From the NCBI GenBank assembly GCA_001005265.1, contig CP011392.1, positions 310,001 to 374,000 of the forward strand: DNA of 64,000 nucleotides. Reading direction: 5' to 3'. A model generated the notes under the pieces. That model did not search any database. It was not told the DNA's origin and saw only the letters and a program-made list of their open reading frames with translations. The position numbers and the translations under genes were made by a program. This document shows positions 27,144 through 36,640 of this stretch, piece after piece. Numbering within the stretch: the stretch's first letter is position 1; every line of letters begins with the position of its first letter. This DNA is from Dehalogenimonas sp. WBC-2. GTDB taxonomy: Bacteria; Chloroflexota; Dehalococcoidia; Dehalococcoidales; Dehalococcoidaceae.

Positions 27144-27722
27144 ATGGATATTAATAACTCTGAAATCAGCCCGTGCGGTGATATTGAAATTGCGGTTAAA
27201 AGCGCTCTTCCGATGATTGACCATATCGCCTTGCAGGCTAGATCTCAGGCGCAACGTGCCAGTACTTTAGCGATGCATGAATACCGGCGTAAATTACAGG
27301 GTATCGTGCTGAATTTACAGGACACTGTGCGTGATGAAGGCTCAAAACTTGCTGAACAGATGCGTCAGGCGGTATTGCTTCAGGCTGAAGAAAAAGCCCT
27401 TGATCTGGTGGATGATTTCATCCATGGCCGTCAGGCGGAGGTAGAAAACCTTTCGCACAACCTGTTGCTATCGGAAGAAAGTATTGAAAATGCCACTCTG
27501 GAACTTGATGAAGCGCCGTTACCGGCCCCGGTGAATGAATTCCCGATGTCACAGATGGGAAATAAAGAACTTCAACCAAAGACTGTCGCATCTCCGATCA
27601 AACAGCCGCTTGAAGTATCGGCGGCAATTGACGGCATTGATGAATTGGAATCAGGTTCGATAGAAACTGCCAGGAAGCCTGCCTTTGATTTTGCCGCATT
27701 TATCGCTTGTCCGCAGACGTAA
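27144..27722 (+). CDS. Hypothetical protein, helical, possibly coiled coil
   Basis: 192 residues, no signal or membrane segment. The N-terminal two thirds are Gln/Glu/Leu-rich and helical (about residues 15-115, probably coiled coil). The last third is low in structure and rich in Pro, Glu and Ser, ending in FDFAAFIACPQT. A strong ribosome site (TTGGAGGAA) precedes the ATG, and a clear terminator follows at 27748, so this is a real one-gene unit. I do not recognise the family. Confidence 0.65.
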   Translation: MDINNSEISPCGDIEIAVKSALPMIDHIALQARSQAQRASTLAMHEYRRKLQGIVLNLQDTVRDEGSKLAEQMRQAVLLQAEEKALDLVDDFIHGRQAEVENLSHNLLLSEESIENATLELDEAPLPAPVNEFPMSQMGNKELQPKTVASPIKQPLEVSAAIDGIDELESGSIETARKPAFDFAAFIACPQT

Positions 27723-27747
27723 ATAAATCGCTGCTTAGATAGCTTGA

Positions 27748-27780
27748 ACTACCGCCCCGGATAGGGGCGGTAGTGTTTTA
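27748..27780 (+). terminator. Rho-independent terminator
   Basis: An 11-bp perfect stem (ACTACCGCCCC with GGGGCGGTAGT), loop GGATA, then GTTTTA. It ends the gene at 27144. Confidence 0.8.
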
Positions 27781-27813
27781 AAGAAAAATACCCTGAAAAG
27801 TTCCAAATGCCCA

Positions 27814-27842
27814 TTGACAAAACGTGGCCCTTATGTTAACAT
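27814..27842 (+). promoter_or_regulatory. Strong predicted promoter without an obvious gene
   Basis: TTGACA (27814-27819), exactly 17 bases and TAACAT (27837-27842). No convincing reading frame follows until miaB at 28304. It therefore drives either a leader of about 450 nt for miaB or an untranslated RNA covering the repeats at 27917-28053. Confidence 0.5.
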
Positions 27843-27916
27843 TCGTTCTGTGTTTAAAAGTATGTTAAAAAGAGTATTTGGGTTATTTGTTTCCCCCGAA
27901 CAAGCCCTGCTGTCTT

Positions 27917-27951
27917 TGCGGGGAGCGAAGCGACGCGGCAATCTCATCTAA
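27917..27951 (+). repeat. Copy of the GAGATTGC/GCAATGAC hairpin repeat family
   Basis: GGGGAGCGAAGCGACGCGG followed by CAATCTC matches, in reverse orientation, the family seen at 49264, 51029 and 52057. It lies in the 580-bp stretch between 27723 and 28303 that holds no gene I can support. Confidence 0.5.
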
Positions 27952-27989
27952 ACTGGCAACCGACACTGTACCTTGGGAAATAATAACCC

Positions 27990-28053
27990 GAATTGTTGCT
28001 TTGAATCAAAACTCTAGGTGCCAAAAAACAGCTATTTGTGTCAAAACAATTCG
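27990..28053 (+). repeat. 64-bp dispersed element, copy 1 (inverted termini)
   Basis: The ends CGAATTGTT (27990-27998) and AACAATTCG (28045-28053) are perfect inverted repeats. The core of 54 bases (27991-28044) matches the reverse complement of 41187-41240 at 50 of 54 positions by eye. The interior contains GGTGCCAAAAAACAGC. There is no coding capacity. It could be a miniature mobile element or a structured RNA. Confidence 0.75.
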
Positions 28054-28303
28054 CCCATCCTCTTCATGAGTTGAAAAATTTTCAAAAATTGACGCTTGTG
28101 ATTTAGAGTTACTGCCCGCATACGTATGGACGCTTGCAAGGATTTGTGTGGCTTGAGTTACCTTGCGTATAATGCCAGGGGGCGTGTGTGTTCCCGCTGT
28201 CCACCTTGACCGGAAATATATTCTTCCCATAAGCCGTCGAATTGAAAAATTTTTAAAAATAGCACCAGTAATTGCTGACCAATAAGGCAGGAATGACCAT
28301 ATA

Positions 28304-29578
28304 ATGCCTAATTATCATATATTTTACATTGGCTGCCAGATGAACCAGGCCGAAACAGAACGGTTAGAAAGACTGATCGAACAGAAAGGCTTTTGCCCAG
28401 TCTCTTCGCCGGAGCAGGCTGATTTGGTACTGCTTGTCAGTTGTGCGGTGCGGCAGAGTGCCGAGGAGCGCATCACCAATCGGCTGGCGATTCTTAAAAA
28501 ACAAAAATTGGAACGTCCGTCGTTGCGAGTTGCGCTGACCGGCTGCATGGTAACTGAAGACGTGCCCGGTATGAAGCGGATGTTCCCAATGGTAGACTAT
28601 TTCTTCCCCGCCGGAACAATACCGGATTTTCTGGGTGATCTGCCACAGGACATGTTGCCATTAAACCCGGCAGTATCGGTCAATGTACCAATTATTCAGG
28701 GTTGCGACAATTTTTGCTCTTATTGCATTGTGCCCTATCGTCGCGGCCGGGAGAAGTCGCGTTCCATCAAAGAGATTGTCACTGAGGTTAGAGAACTGAC
28801 CAAACGCGGCGCCAGAGAGGTGACTTTGCTTGGACAGAATGTAAATGCATACGGACATGACCTGGCGGAACAGAAAGACCTTGCCGACCTGCTTTCCGAA
28901 CTAGAGGGTGTTCCAGAGCTGTATCGCATACGGTTCTTGACCAATCATCCTAAAGATATGAGCCATCGTCTTCTTGATGCAATGGCGACCCTGTCAAAAG
29001 TGTGTCCCACCCTTAATCTCCCGATTCAAGCCGGTGATGATCAGGTTCTTGAGAGAATGAAGCGGGGTTATACGGTGTTTGATTACAGGATGCTTGTAAA
29101 CAGTATCAGGAGTGCGGTTCCGGGTATTTCACTTACCACAGACATCATAGTGGGTTTTCCAGGGGAGACCGAAACTCAATTTGAGAACACTACTCTTCTA
29201 ATTGAAGATTTACGCTTTGATGCGGTACATATTGCAGCCTATTCACCCCGGGTTGGGACTGAAGCCACCGAAAAATACGCCGATGATGTATCCAAATTGG
29301 AAAAAACGCGACGGTTGGCCCGGCTGGAAAAGTTACAGACCAGTATTGCCGCAGAGATCAATACAGGATTAATTGACACGATGGTCGAGGTTTTGGTTGA
29401 AGGATCAGACAAAGGTAAGTGGCGAGGGCGGGATAGACATGGTAAACTGATATTCTTTAAGAGCTCGCTTGAATTAAAAGGGCAACTGGTGAACATTAGA
29501 ATAACTAATGCCGGTCCCTGGTCACTGCAAGGTGAACTGACGAGTGTGGTAAGTAAGGAGTTTGCTCATGGGAAATGA
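28304..29578 (+). CDS. miaB: tRNA-2-methylthio-N6-dimethylallyladenosine synthase
   Basis: Radical-SAM methylthiotransferase acting on A37 of tRNAs that read UNN codons. The N-terminal UPF0004 domain has its three cluster cysteines in YIGCQMNQAE, SCAVRQSAEE and GCMVTED. The radical-SAM motif is CDNFCSYCIVPYRRG (about residue 133). A C-terminal TRAM domain follows (about 360-420). At 424 residues it is a little short but complete. Its 3' end overlaps yajC by 11 bases. Confidence 0.93.
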   Translation: MPNYHIFYIGCQMNQAETERLERLIEQKGFCPVSSPEQADLVLLVSCAVRQSAEERITNRLAILKKQKLERPSLRVALTGCMVTEDVPGMKRMFPMVDYFFPAGTIPDFLGDLPQDMLPLNPAVSVNVPIIQGCDNFCSYCIVPYRRGREKSRSIKEIVTEVRELTKRGAREVTLLGQNVNAYGHDLAEQKDLADLLSELEGVPELYRIRFLTNHPKDMSHRLLDAMATLSKVCPTLNLPIQAGDDQVLERMKRGYTVFDYRMLVNSIRSAVPGISLTTDIIVGFPGETETQFENTTLLIEDLRFDAVHIAAYSPRVGTEATEKYADDVSKLEKTRRLARLEKLQTSIAAEINTGLIDTMVEVLVEGSDKGKWRGRDRHGKLIFFKSSLELKGQLVNIRITNAGPWSLQGELTSVVSKEFAHGK

Positions 29579-29846
29579 TACTTTTACCCTGGTTGGTTTT
29601 ATGATATTGATGTTTGCCGCTTTCTATTTTCTTATTATCCGGCCCCAGCAAAAGAAACAAAAACGGCAACAGGAAATGCTTTCGGATCTTAAGCGCGATG
29701 ATCGGGTTATTACTATTGGCGGCATCTACGGAATTATCGAGGCCTTGGATGAAAAAAGCATTGTAATAAAAACCGAATCCGGTGCCTTACTTAGATTGGT
29801 AAGGGGTGGTGTGGCCATGAAACAGGAAGACGAGGTTGTGACCTAG
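29568..29846 (+). CDS. yajC: Preprotein translocase accessory subunit YajC
   Basis: Small single-pass membrane protein associated with SecDF. One transmembrane helix (about residues 7-27) is followed by the hallmark YFLIIRPQQKKQKRQQEML, then a conserved small beta domain. The ATG at 29568, 7 bases after AAGGAG, is preferred over the TTG at 29562. It overlaps the end of miaB. secD and secF are not nearby. Confidence 0.93.
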   Translation: MGNDTFTLVGFMILMFAAFYFLIIRPQQKKQKRQQEMLSDLKRDDRVITIGGIYGIIEALDEKSIVIKTESGALLRLVRGGVAMKQEDEVVT

Positions 29847-29964
29847 CTGTCGCCAGTTCTTAAAAAGTTTTCACAGCTATTATACCTGGTGTTCATTCTT
29901 CCAACCTCAATGTCTGATAGCGGCGCAGGGCGTAAAGACCGACTAGGCGCTATCTGAGGAGCAA

Positions 29965-31500
29965 ATGGCGGCATACGATTACATCATAATCGGTTCAGGC
30001 ATTGCAGGGTTGTACAGTGCTCTCCTGGCCCGTCGCCATGGCTCAGTGTTAATTGTCACTAAGGGCAGTATTGATGAGTGCAACACCCGTTTTGCTCAAG
30101 GTGGTATCGCCGCGGCTATCGGCGTTGGTGACTCCCCGGAGCTTCATTTCAAAGATACCGTAGCTGCCGGCGCTGGTCTGAGTGATGAGAAGGCAGTGCG
30201 GATACTGGCAGAAGAAGCCGTTCTCGGTATAAAAGATCTTATTGAGTTCGGCGTTCCTTTTGATACGGTAGATGGAGAGGTCGCTTTAACTCTTGAAGCG
30301 GCACATTCCCTACCTCGTATTTTACATGCCGGTGGAGACGCAACTGGCCGCTATATTGAAGAAACACTTTCCGCCAAAGTGCTTTCTGCGGATATTCAGG
30401 TGGCTGAGCACTGTCTGGCTACTAAACTCATTGTTGAAGATGGCAGAGTCCTGGGATTGGATACCCTTGATACGCTGACAGGGCAAAGAAATACCATTGG
30501 TTGTTACCATCTGATACTGGCAACTGGCGGTGCCGGGCAACTTTTTAGCATGACCACCAACCCTGATGTAGCCACCGGTGACGGTGTTGCCCTGGCTTAC
30601 AATGCAGGCGCCGATATTATAGATATGGAATTTTTTCAATTTCATCCGACCGTACTCAAAATACCGGGAGTACCTCCATTTCTAATTTCGGAATCAATGA
30701 GGGGTGAAGGTGGTGTGTTGCGATCACTGGATGGTCGGCGTTTCATGAGTGATTACACACCTGATGCTGAATTAGCGCCTCGTGATGTGGTTTCCCGTGC
30801 GATTGTTGCTGAGATGACTAAAACCGGCACTGAACACGTCTATCTTGACGTTACCCATTTACCGGCAACACTGGTACTAACACGGTTTCCCCAGATATAC
30901 CGTCATTGTCAGGAAAATGGGTTGGATATCAAGCATGATCTTATCCCGGTGGCACCAGCGGCACATTATATGATTGGAGGGGTTAGGGTAAACAACTGGG
31001 GGGCGACATCCATTTCGGGGTTATACGCTGCAGGTGAGGTGTCTTGTACCGGGGTGCATGGTGCCAACCGTCTGGCATCTAATTCACTGCTTGAGGTATT
31101 AGTTTTTTCCCGTCGAATAATTGAACACAGTATTGGCCGGGGTGAGAATAATGCTTTAGCTCCAACTGAACGACGAAGACTTGCTGTTAATGAACCTCAT
31201 AAGGTACTATCATTACCCGAAAAGCGTGAGTTGCAAAATCTTTTGTGGCGAACGGCTGGAATTGAGAGGAACGGTCCTGAACTGGCCGACACGGCGGCTA
31301 AACTAAGGGATTGGTCTGTGTTATCGGATACTGAACCGGGTGACCGCTATGAATATGAGAATAGAAATCTGATATTGACAGGCCGGCTTTTGGTAGAAGC
31401 AGCTCTATATCGTGCCGAAAGCCGTGGTAGTCATTTTCGTACTGATTTTCCAGCGTCTTCGGTTCAATGGCGCCGGCACATAGTGATTAATACCAGGTAA
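29965..31500 (+). CDS. nadB: L-aspartate oxidase
   Basis: FAD enzyme that makes iminoaspartate for NAD synthesis, able to use fumarate under anaerobic conditions. The FAD-binding loop IIGSGIAGLYSALLARR is at the N terminus. FAQGGIAAAIG, FHPTVL and HGANRLASNSLLE are the flavoprotein and active-site segments. At 511 residues it is complete. It precedes nadC by 17 bp, so the two form an operon; nadA is not in the window. Confidence 0.96.
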   Translation: MAAYDYIIIGSGIAGLYSALLARRHGSVLIVTKGSIDECNTRFAQGGIAAAIGVGDSPELHFKDTVAAGAGLSDEKAVRILAEEAVLGIKDLIEFGVPFDTVDGEVALTLEAAHSLPRILHAGGDATGRYIEETLSAKVLSADIQVAEHCLATKLIVEDGRVLGLDTLDTLTGQRNTIGCYHLILATGGAGQLFSMTTNPDVATGDGVALAYNAGADIIDMEFFQFHPTVLKIPGVPPFLISESMRGEGGVLRSLDGRRFMSDYTPDAELAPRDVVSRAIVAEMTKTGTEHVYLDVTHLPATLVLTRFPQIYRHCQENGLDIKHDLIPVAPAAHYMIGGVRVNNWGATSISGLYAAGEVSCTGVHGANRLASNSLLEVLVFSRRIIEHSIGRGENNALAPTERRRLAVNEPHKVLSLPEKRELQNLLWRTAGIERNGPELADTAAKLRDWSVLSDTEPGDRYEYENRNLILTGRLLVEAALYRAESRGSHFRTDFPASSVQWRRHIVINTR

Positions 31501-31517
31501 CGGGAAGGATAAATAAA

Positions 31518-32384
31518 ATGGGAACTCAAAACCAAATTGAACAGATCATTGATGTTGCCCTGGGAGAAGATGTTGGCCGGGGAGACCGGACCACAGAATT
31601 AGTGATTCCCCCAAATATGGGTGGCAGTGCCGCAATTGTGGCGAAGGAACCGGCCGTGGTTTGTGGTGGTGAAATCGCGCGTATTGCGTGTTTGAAAGTC
31701 GATTCAAGTCTCCAGGTCAAGATAAATATTCAGGACGGCAGCCGAGCTAAGGCTGGTGATGTGGTGATGGTGATTACTGGACGGGTGGTGAGCATCTTGA
31801 AGGTAGAACGGGTTATCCTTAATTTTATCAGCCATCTGTCCGGTGTAGCCACCCTTACAGCCAGCTATGTTGAAAAAGTCAAAGGCATGGATGTCAAAAT
31901 TAGTGATACCCGGAAAACGTTGCCGGGTCTTCGGTTGATAGAGAAATATGCGGTTTATGCTGCTGGCGGTATTAATCATCGTCCAGATCTGGCCAGCGGC
32001 ATACTTATCAAAGACAATCATTTGGTGGCTATGGCTGCTAAAGGTATAAGTATAGCTGATGGTATTGCCAAGGCCAAAGCAGAAGCTAAGGGGATGAAGG
32101 TGGAGATAGAGGTACAGAACCTTGACCAATTGAAACAGGCCATTGATGGTAAACCCGATATAATAATGTTAGACAATATGAGCATTGATAGTATCAATCA
32201 AGCAGTAAAAATGGTGCCACCTTCCATAAGCCTGGAAGCATCTGGTGGTATTACACTGGATAATGTTCGGGAAGTGGCTGAGGCTGGGGTAGACGTCATA
32301 TCTGTTGGAGCTTTAACTCATTCGGCTCCAGCGATGGATTTCAACCTGGAATTTATCACCGGACGACCGCCTGCTGCGGAATAA
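31518..32384 (+). CDS. nadC: Nicotinate-nucleotide pyrophosphorylase (QPRTase)
   Basis: Converts quinolinate and PRPP to nicotinate mononucleotide. Family motifs are visible: ALGEDVGRGDRTTELVIP near the N terminus, ISDTRKTLPGLR (about 133-145), IKDNHL, and the C-terminal LEASGGITLDNV with VISVGALTHSAPAMD. 288 residues. The ATG at 31518 follows GGGAAGGATAA. Second gene of nadB-nadC. Confidence 0.97.
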   Translation: MGTQNQIEQIIDVALGEDVGRGDRTTELVIPPNMGGSAAIVAKEPAVVCGGEIARIACLKVDSSLQVKINIQDGSRAKAGDVVMVITGRVVSILKVERVILNFISHLSGVATLTASYVEKVKGMDVKISDTRKTLPGLRLIEKYAVYAAGGINHRPDLASGILIKDNHLVAMAAKGISIADGIAKAKAEAKGMKVEIEVQNLDQLKQAIDGKPDIIMLDNMSIDSINQAVKMVPPSISLEASGGITLDNVREVAEAGVDVISVGALTHSAPAMDFNLEFITGRPPAAE

Positions 32385-32408
32385 AAACTAAAAGGTTTGA
32401 TTTACCGG

Positions 32409-34958
32409 CTATTCTTCTGACGAGACGGGTTTGGTTTCTGTGCGGCGATCTAATTCAAGAATTGCTCTGTTTTCCGGTTGCATGATTTTACAAAACAGAG
32501 GCACCAACTGCGGGTCAAACTGACTGCCTGCACATCTTTTAAGTTCCATAAGGGCGTCGTTGACATTGAGTTGAGTACGATATGGCCGGGGGGAAGTGAT
32601 GGCATCGTAGGCATCAGCAACGGATAAAATACGCGCTTCAAGCGGGATAGCTTCTCCCTTGAGATGATGGGGATATCCCGAGCCGTCCCAATGTTCGTGG
32701 TGATGTAAAATCGCAGGGAGGCATCTGGTAAGATCCACAACGTGCTTCAGTATTTCTACACCTAACTCTGGGTGGGTTCGAATTGGTTCCCATTCTTGGG
32801 TTTCCAGAGCTGATGGTTTGGCTAAAATGGAATCTGGCACGCCGATCTTGCCGATATCATGCAAAAGACCGGCTGCCCTGATAAAATGGACGGTATCCTC
32901 TGGTAGCTTCAAAGCATCGGCAATAGATACTGCATACTCACTCACTTTACGGGAATGGCCGTATGTATAATGATCCTTGGCGTCTACCGTAGCGGCCAAA
33001 GCGTAGATAATCGATAATGCCTGGGGTTGCGCTCCTGTTTCATCGATCAGATCAGGAGGTTTTTCGGTACCATCGTCATCGGAGGCAATACAGGTGCGAT
33101 TACGGCCGGCTCGTTTTGCGCGGTAAAGAGCGGTGTCCGCTCGATGAATCAATTCTTCTTTCATTAACGCGTCACCGGGCCAATTAGCGACCCCCAGACT
33201 TGCTGTCACTGGCATTTCGCGAAAACTAGATTTAGTCTCAATAGTTTTTCGTAGACGTTCAGCAACGCGATAAGCATCATCGATGCGGGTTTCCGGCAGT
33301 AGTACCGCGAATTCTTCACCGCCGTAACGGAAGGGCAGATCGATATTGCGCACACTATTTTGTAAAAGCTGCCCAATCTTGCGGAGCAATTGGTCACCTG
33401 CCAGATGGCCATAGATATCGTTGTACACCTTAAATAAATCCAAGTCGAGAATTATCAGAGAAAAGGTGATACCAAAGCGGCTACCTCGTCCGATTTCTTG
33501 TTCAATCCGCTCATGAAAATGGCGGTGGTTATAAAGGCCAGTTAGTTCATCAGTATTGGCTCTAGTGGTTGCCTGGATGTAGAGTTGTGCATTTTCGATG
33601 ATTATTCCAGCTTGGGAGGTAAGGCGGCTGATGAGTTCTAAATCTTCAGTATTGTAGACGCCACCGTGTTGTTTCTTACCTACGGCAATGAGCCCAATAA
33701 GCTTATCACGGCTCTTTATAGGGTGCAGTTGCGCCAGATCGGCGTGCATTAGTTGGTCTTTTTCTGATTGCCATAAACCCTTAAACTCTGGCATGGAATT
33801 GACTTGAGATGGGGTTAGTGTTTTGTTTTGACGATCTATCCATTCGATAATAGGATTGTCGGCAGGTAGGCGGAGACTGGAACGCAATTCGTGAGTCTCC
33901 GGGTAAATATACTGAACCGTGAAATCAGAGGCAGGGTTATCCTGAAACATCAGAGCGGCATAAGTGATTCCTAATGCCTTAGAAAGAGGAGGCAGTAAAG
34001 CCTGAGCTAATTCGTCCAAGTTCAAAATATGACTCATTTTGTTCGAAAAATTTAGTAGATGCTGACGATGAATGTAGTTTTCACGGTAAAAGAGTCGGTC
34101 TATTGCCACAGTGATAAAACGGGAAATTGGCCGGGCAGAAAGTGCGACTGTTGTGATGACTACACCGGAAAATACTATGATTGTGGTTTCCGGGATGCCG
34201 GGAAAGATTCTATGAATAAAAGCAACCATCACTGTGTAAATGGTGGCTAGGATGATAATAAGAACGGACAAGGCTAGGCCACGACGGGCTACCAACCTGA
34301 TATCAAGTAAATGGAACCTAGAGATGGCGTAGGCGATGAGGAGCGCATTGATTATATTACCTAAGTGGTCAGTGGTCAGTCCTGCAAGTGCAGGTGTAAA
34401 AGGGGTGATATAACTGAGAAGGATTAGGGCGCCTGAACCAATTATTAGATATATCGTACGGTTGCGGTCAGTGGGATCGGTTGATTGTCTGTAACGGCGC
34501 ACAAGCATATACATTCCAGCGATGACAAATGGGGCGACGATAGTGCCGATGATGAAGTCCCACGGTCTGATGTCATGGAACAGGTAGCCATCGACCAGAC
34601 TGACGTTAGTGACGATACGGCCACTGAGCGTCAGTATTAGTATCAGGACAGTGAAAAGATACCCTAAGTATACCCAGACGTCTCCCTGTTTATTATTATA
34701 AACACGGACGAAGTGGTAGTAGGCGATGCTTACCCAAGCGACGGCAGTGACTACTATCTCATTCCAGAATTGCAGTTGACTGGAGGAGGCTGATGTATTG
34801 AACACCAGCATGAAGGAACTGAAGCTCCAAAAAGCAGCAACGCCCAGAAAATAGGCGAAGAAACGATTAGCTTTACGCTCAGTATCCTGAATAACGAAGA
34901 GTAACAGGATAATGTAAACCAGGCTGGCAATTAAGGGGATGGTGGCCCAAATATTCAA
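32409..34958 (-). CDS. Membrane c-di-GMP protein with GAF, GGDEF and HD-GYP domains
   Basis: 849 residues that could both make and break down cyclic di-GMP. The first 215 or so form seven or eight transmembrane helices, like the 7TM sensory region of some histidine kinases. A GAF domain follows (about 300-450), then GGDEF with an intact active site (YGGEEFAVLLPE) and an intact inhibitory RxxD site (RNID) five residues before it. The C-terminal HD-GYP has HDIGK and HHEHWDGSGYP. All key residues are present, so both activities are possible. It has its own promoter at 34996-35024. Confidence 0.93.
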   Translation of the reverse strand: MNIWATIPLIASLVYIILLLFVIQDTERKANRFFAYFLGVAAFWSFSSFMLVFNTSASSSQLQFWNEIVVTAVAWVSIAYYHFVRVYNNKQGDVWVYLGYLFTVLILILTLSGRIVTNVSLVDGYLFHDIRPWDFIIGTIVAPFVIAGMYMLVRRYRQSTDPTDRNRTIYLIIGSGALILLSYITPFTPALAGLTTDHLGNIINALLIAYAISRFHLLDIRLVARRGLALSVLIIILATIYTVMVAFIHRIFPGIPETTIIVFSGVVITTVALSARPISRFITVAIDRLFYRENYIHRQHLLNFSNKMSHILNLDELAQALLPPLSKALGITYAALMFQDNPASDFTVQYIYPETHELRSSLRLPADNPIIEWIDRQNKTLTPSQVNSMPEFKGLWQSEKDQLMHADLAQLHPIKSRDKLIGLIAVGKKQHGGVYNTEDLELISRLTSQAGIIIENAQLYIQATTRANTDELTGLYNHRHFHERIEQEIGRGSRFGITFSLIILDLDLFKVYNDIYGHLAGDQLLRKIGQLLQNSVRNIDLPFRYGGEEFAVLLPETRIDDAYRVAERLRKTIETKSSFREMPVTASLGVANWPGDALMKEELIHRADTALYRAKRAGRNRTCIASDDDGTEKPPDLIDETGAQPQALSIIYALAATVDAKDHYTYGHSRKVSEYAVSIADALKLPEDTVHFIRAAGLLHDIGKIGVPDSILAKPSALETQEWEPIRTHPELGVEILKHVVDLTRCLPAILHHHEHWDGSGYPHHLKGEAIPLEARILSVADAYDAITSPRPYRTQLNVNDALMELKRCAGSQFDPQLVPLFCKIMQPENRAILELDRRTETKPVSSEE

Positions 34959-34995
34959 ACTTTACCGTCTCCGGCGGGTATCCTTATTAGCACCT

Positions 34996-35024
34996 ATTAT
35001 GTCTGACCTAATCTGACATGTCAA
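34996..35024 (-). promoter_or_regulatory. Predicted promoter of the GGDEF/HD-GYP gene
   Basis: On the minus strand TTGACA (35024-35019), 17 bases and CATAAT (35001-34996), 38 bases before the ATG. The spacer contains a direct repeat, GTCAGA-TTAG-GTCAGA, that could be a regulator site. Confidence 0.65.
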
Positions 35025-35129
35025 CGTTTTTAAACGTAAACCATTCCCCAATGGTACTATTGATTATTAGTTGGGATTGTCATCGTGCGTTGCCATAATA
35101 GCTAATGCTTAATCCGAATGACCAAACGA

Positions 35130-36227
35130 TTAAGGTTTGAACGGGTCAGGCCCTTTGACATTACGTTTTGTGTCCTCAATAAGCCTTTCCAAGCGGTCAG
35201 GATTATCGCTTTTCATCAAGGCTTCATCTTTTGTGATAATACCGTTGGCGGCCAGTTCAGCCAGATTTTGGTCCAAGGTTTGCATACCTATTTGACGGTT
35301 GAGTTGCATGATGGAGTGGAGTTCAAAGGTCTTGCCTTCACGGATAAGATTTCTGACTGCAGTAGTGGCTAATAGCATTTCAAAACAACCGACACGGCCG
35401 TGACCATTGGCTCTGATGATAAGTGTCTGCGAAATAATAGCTTCCAACACTTGCGATAGCTGCATCCTTATCTGGTGTTGTTGGTTAGGTGGATACATGT
35501 CAATTACTCGATCAACCGTTTGTACCGCATTGATTGTATGTAGCGTTCCCAAAACAAGGTGCCCCGTTTCGGCAGCTGCAATAGCCGTAGTGATAGTTTC
35601 AACATCGCGGATTTCGCCGACAACAATAACGTCCGGGTCATGGCGCAAGGCGTGGTGCAGAGCGGTAGGATAGGACGTTGTATCACCGCCGAGTTCGCGT
35701 TGGGCGATAATGCATTTGCTGTCCTGAAAAACATACTCAATGGGGTCTTCAATTGTAATGACACTGGAATGACGGTTTTCGTTCAAGTGTTGTAGCATAG
35801 CGGCCATGGTGGTAGATTTCCCCGAGCCCGTAGGGCCGGTTACTAGTATTAGTCCCCGGGGTTTCATGATTAAACTTTTAAAGATACCTGGTAAGTTCAA
35901 CATATCTATGGTCATGATATGGAACGGCACATGCCGGACTGCAATAGATATGGTGCCGCGCTGGTATAGGATGTTAACTCTAAAACGAGAAACATCGGGC
36001 ACCGAAAGAGCAAAATCAAGTTCTTTTGTTCTAATAAATATCTCTTGCTGTGTGGGGCTGGCCATTTCCTTGAACAGATTCTCCATATCGCTGGCGTTGA
36101 TACAGGCATAGTTTGTTTGACGTTTTAGGACGCCATCAATACGGAAAACCGGCGGGTTGGGCACCTTCAGATGCATGTCGGAAGCACCGGCTTTGACCAT
36201 TGCACGCAACAGTTCGTCAGCTTTCAT
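35130..36227 (-). CDS. pilT: PilT-type twitching ATPase
   Basis: A 365-residue hexameric ATPase of the type IV pilus retraction family. Walker A is GPTGSGKSTTMAAML (about residue 130). An Asp box (TIEDPIEYVF), Walker B (DPDVIVVGEIRD) and the His box (GHLVLGTLHT) follow. The C-terminal AVRNLIREGK corresponds to the AIRNLIRE motif that marks PilT rather than PilB. No pilin, PilB, PilC or PilM gene lies in the window. A plausible promoter (TTGTTG-N17-TATCTA) lies upstream at about 36250-36280. Confidence 0.92.
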   Translation of the reverse strand: MKADELLRAMVKAGASDMHLKVPNPPVFRIDGVLKRQTNYACINASDMENLFKEMASPTQQEIFIRTKELDFALSVPDVSRFRVNILYQRGTISIAVRHVPFHIMTIDMLNLPGIFKSLIMKPRGLILVTGPTGSGKSTTMAAMLQHLNENRHSSVITIEDPIEYVFQDSKCIIAQRELGGDTTSYPTALHHALRHDPDVIVVGEIRDVETITTAIAAAETGHLVLGTLHTINAVQTVDRVIDMYPPNQQHQIRMQLSQVLEAIISQTLIIRANGHGRVGCFEMLLATTAVRNLIREGKTFELHSIMQLNRQIGMQTLDQNLAELAANGIITKDEALMKSDNPDRLERLIEDTKRNVKGPDPFKP

Positions 36228-36343
36228 GAAGCCTCCTAATGATCACTTAGATATCTTAACGTAAATCATACAACAATGCCTATTGACTTGGGTAGTATAA
36301 TAGTACTAGCTCTTATACATAGAGGTTATTTGTAGGGTAAAAG

Positions 36344-36640
36344 ATGAGATTAGATCGTCGCCGATCAAGTATCGAGATAATAGCGGACATGTTGCGGCTC
36401 GGGGAAGCCGGTAAGACGGAAATTATGTACTCCGTTAATATGAGCTATTTTCAGTTACAAAAATATCTTAATTTTATGATTGAACGGGAACTGGTTGACA
36501 AGGTCAAACTAGGCAATCCATCAGTTACATACCGTGTGACCAAAAAAGGGTTAACGTTGCTACGCCATATTGACGAGATACTTGACACTCTTAATCTCAA
36601 AGAAGACGCGGATGAGGCGTCCATGACAGGAGTATTATGA
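36344..36640 (+). CDS. Winged-helix DNA-binding protein (archaeal HTH_45 type)
   Basis: 98 residues. A DNA-binding domain with the recognition region TEIMYSVNMSYFQLQKYLNF (about 27-46) and a wing ending YRVTKKGLTLL matches the winged-helix family that is widespread in archaea and Dehalococcoidia. It is divergent from pilT and overlaps the next gene by four bases (ATGA), so it is co-translated with it. Confidence 0.8.
   Translation: MRLDRRRSSIEIIADMLRLGEAGKTEIMYSVNMSYFQLQKYLNFMIERELVDKVKLGNPSVTYRVTKKGLTLLRHIDEILDTLNLKEDADEASMTGVL

Noticed and set aside
27878-28069. 63-codon frame sharing a peptide with 40928-41263
   Set aside because: The shared peptide comes from the non-coding 64-bp element; the two copies lie in otherwise unrelated frames.
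36281-36301. TTGACT with TATAAT upstream of the winged-helix gene
   Set aside because: The two boxes are only 7 bases apart, too close for a sigma-70 promoter; no matching partner was found for either.
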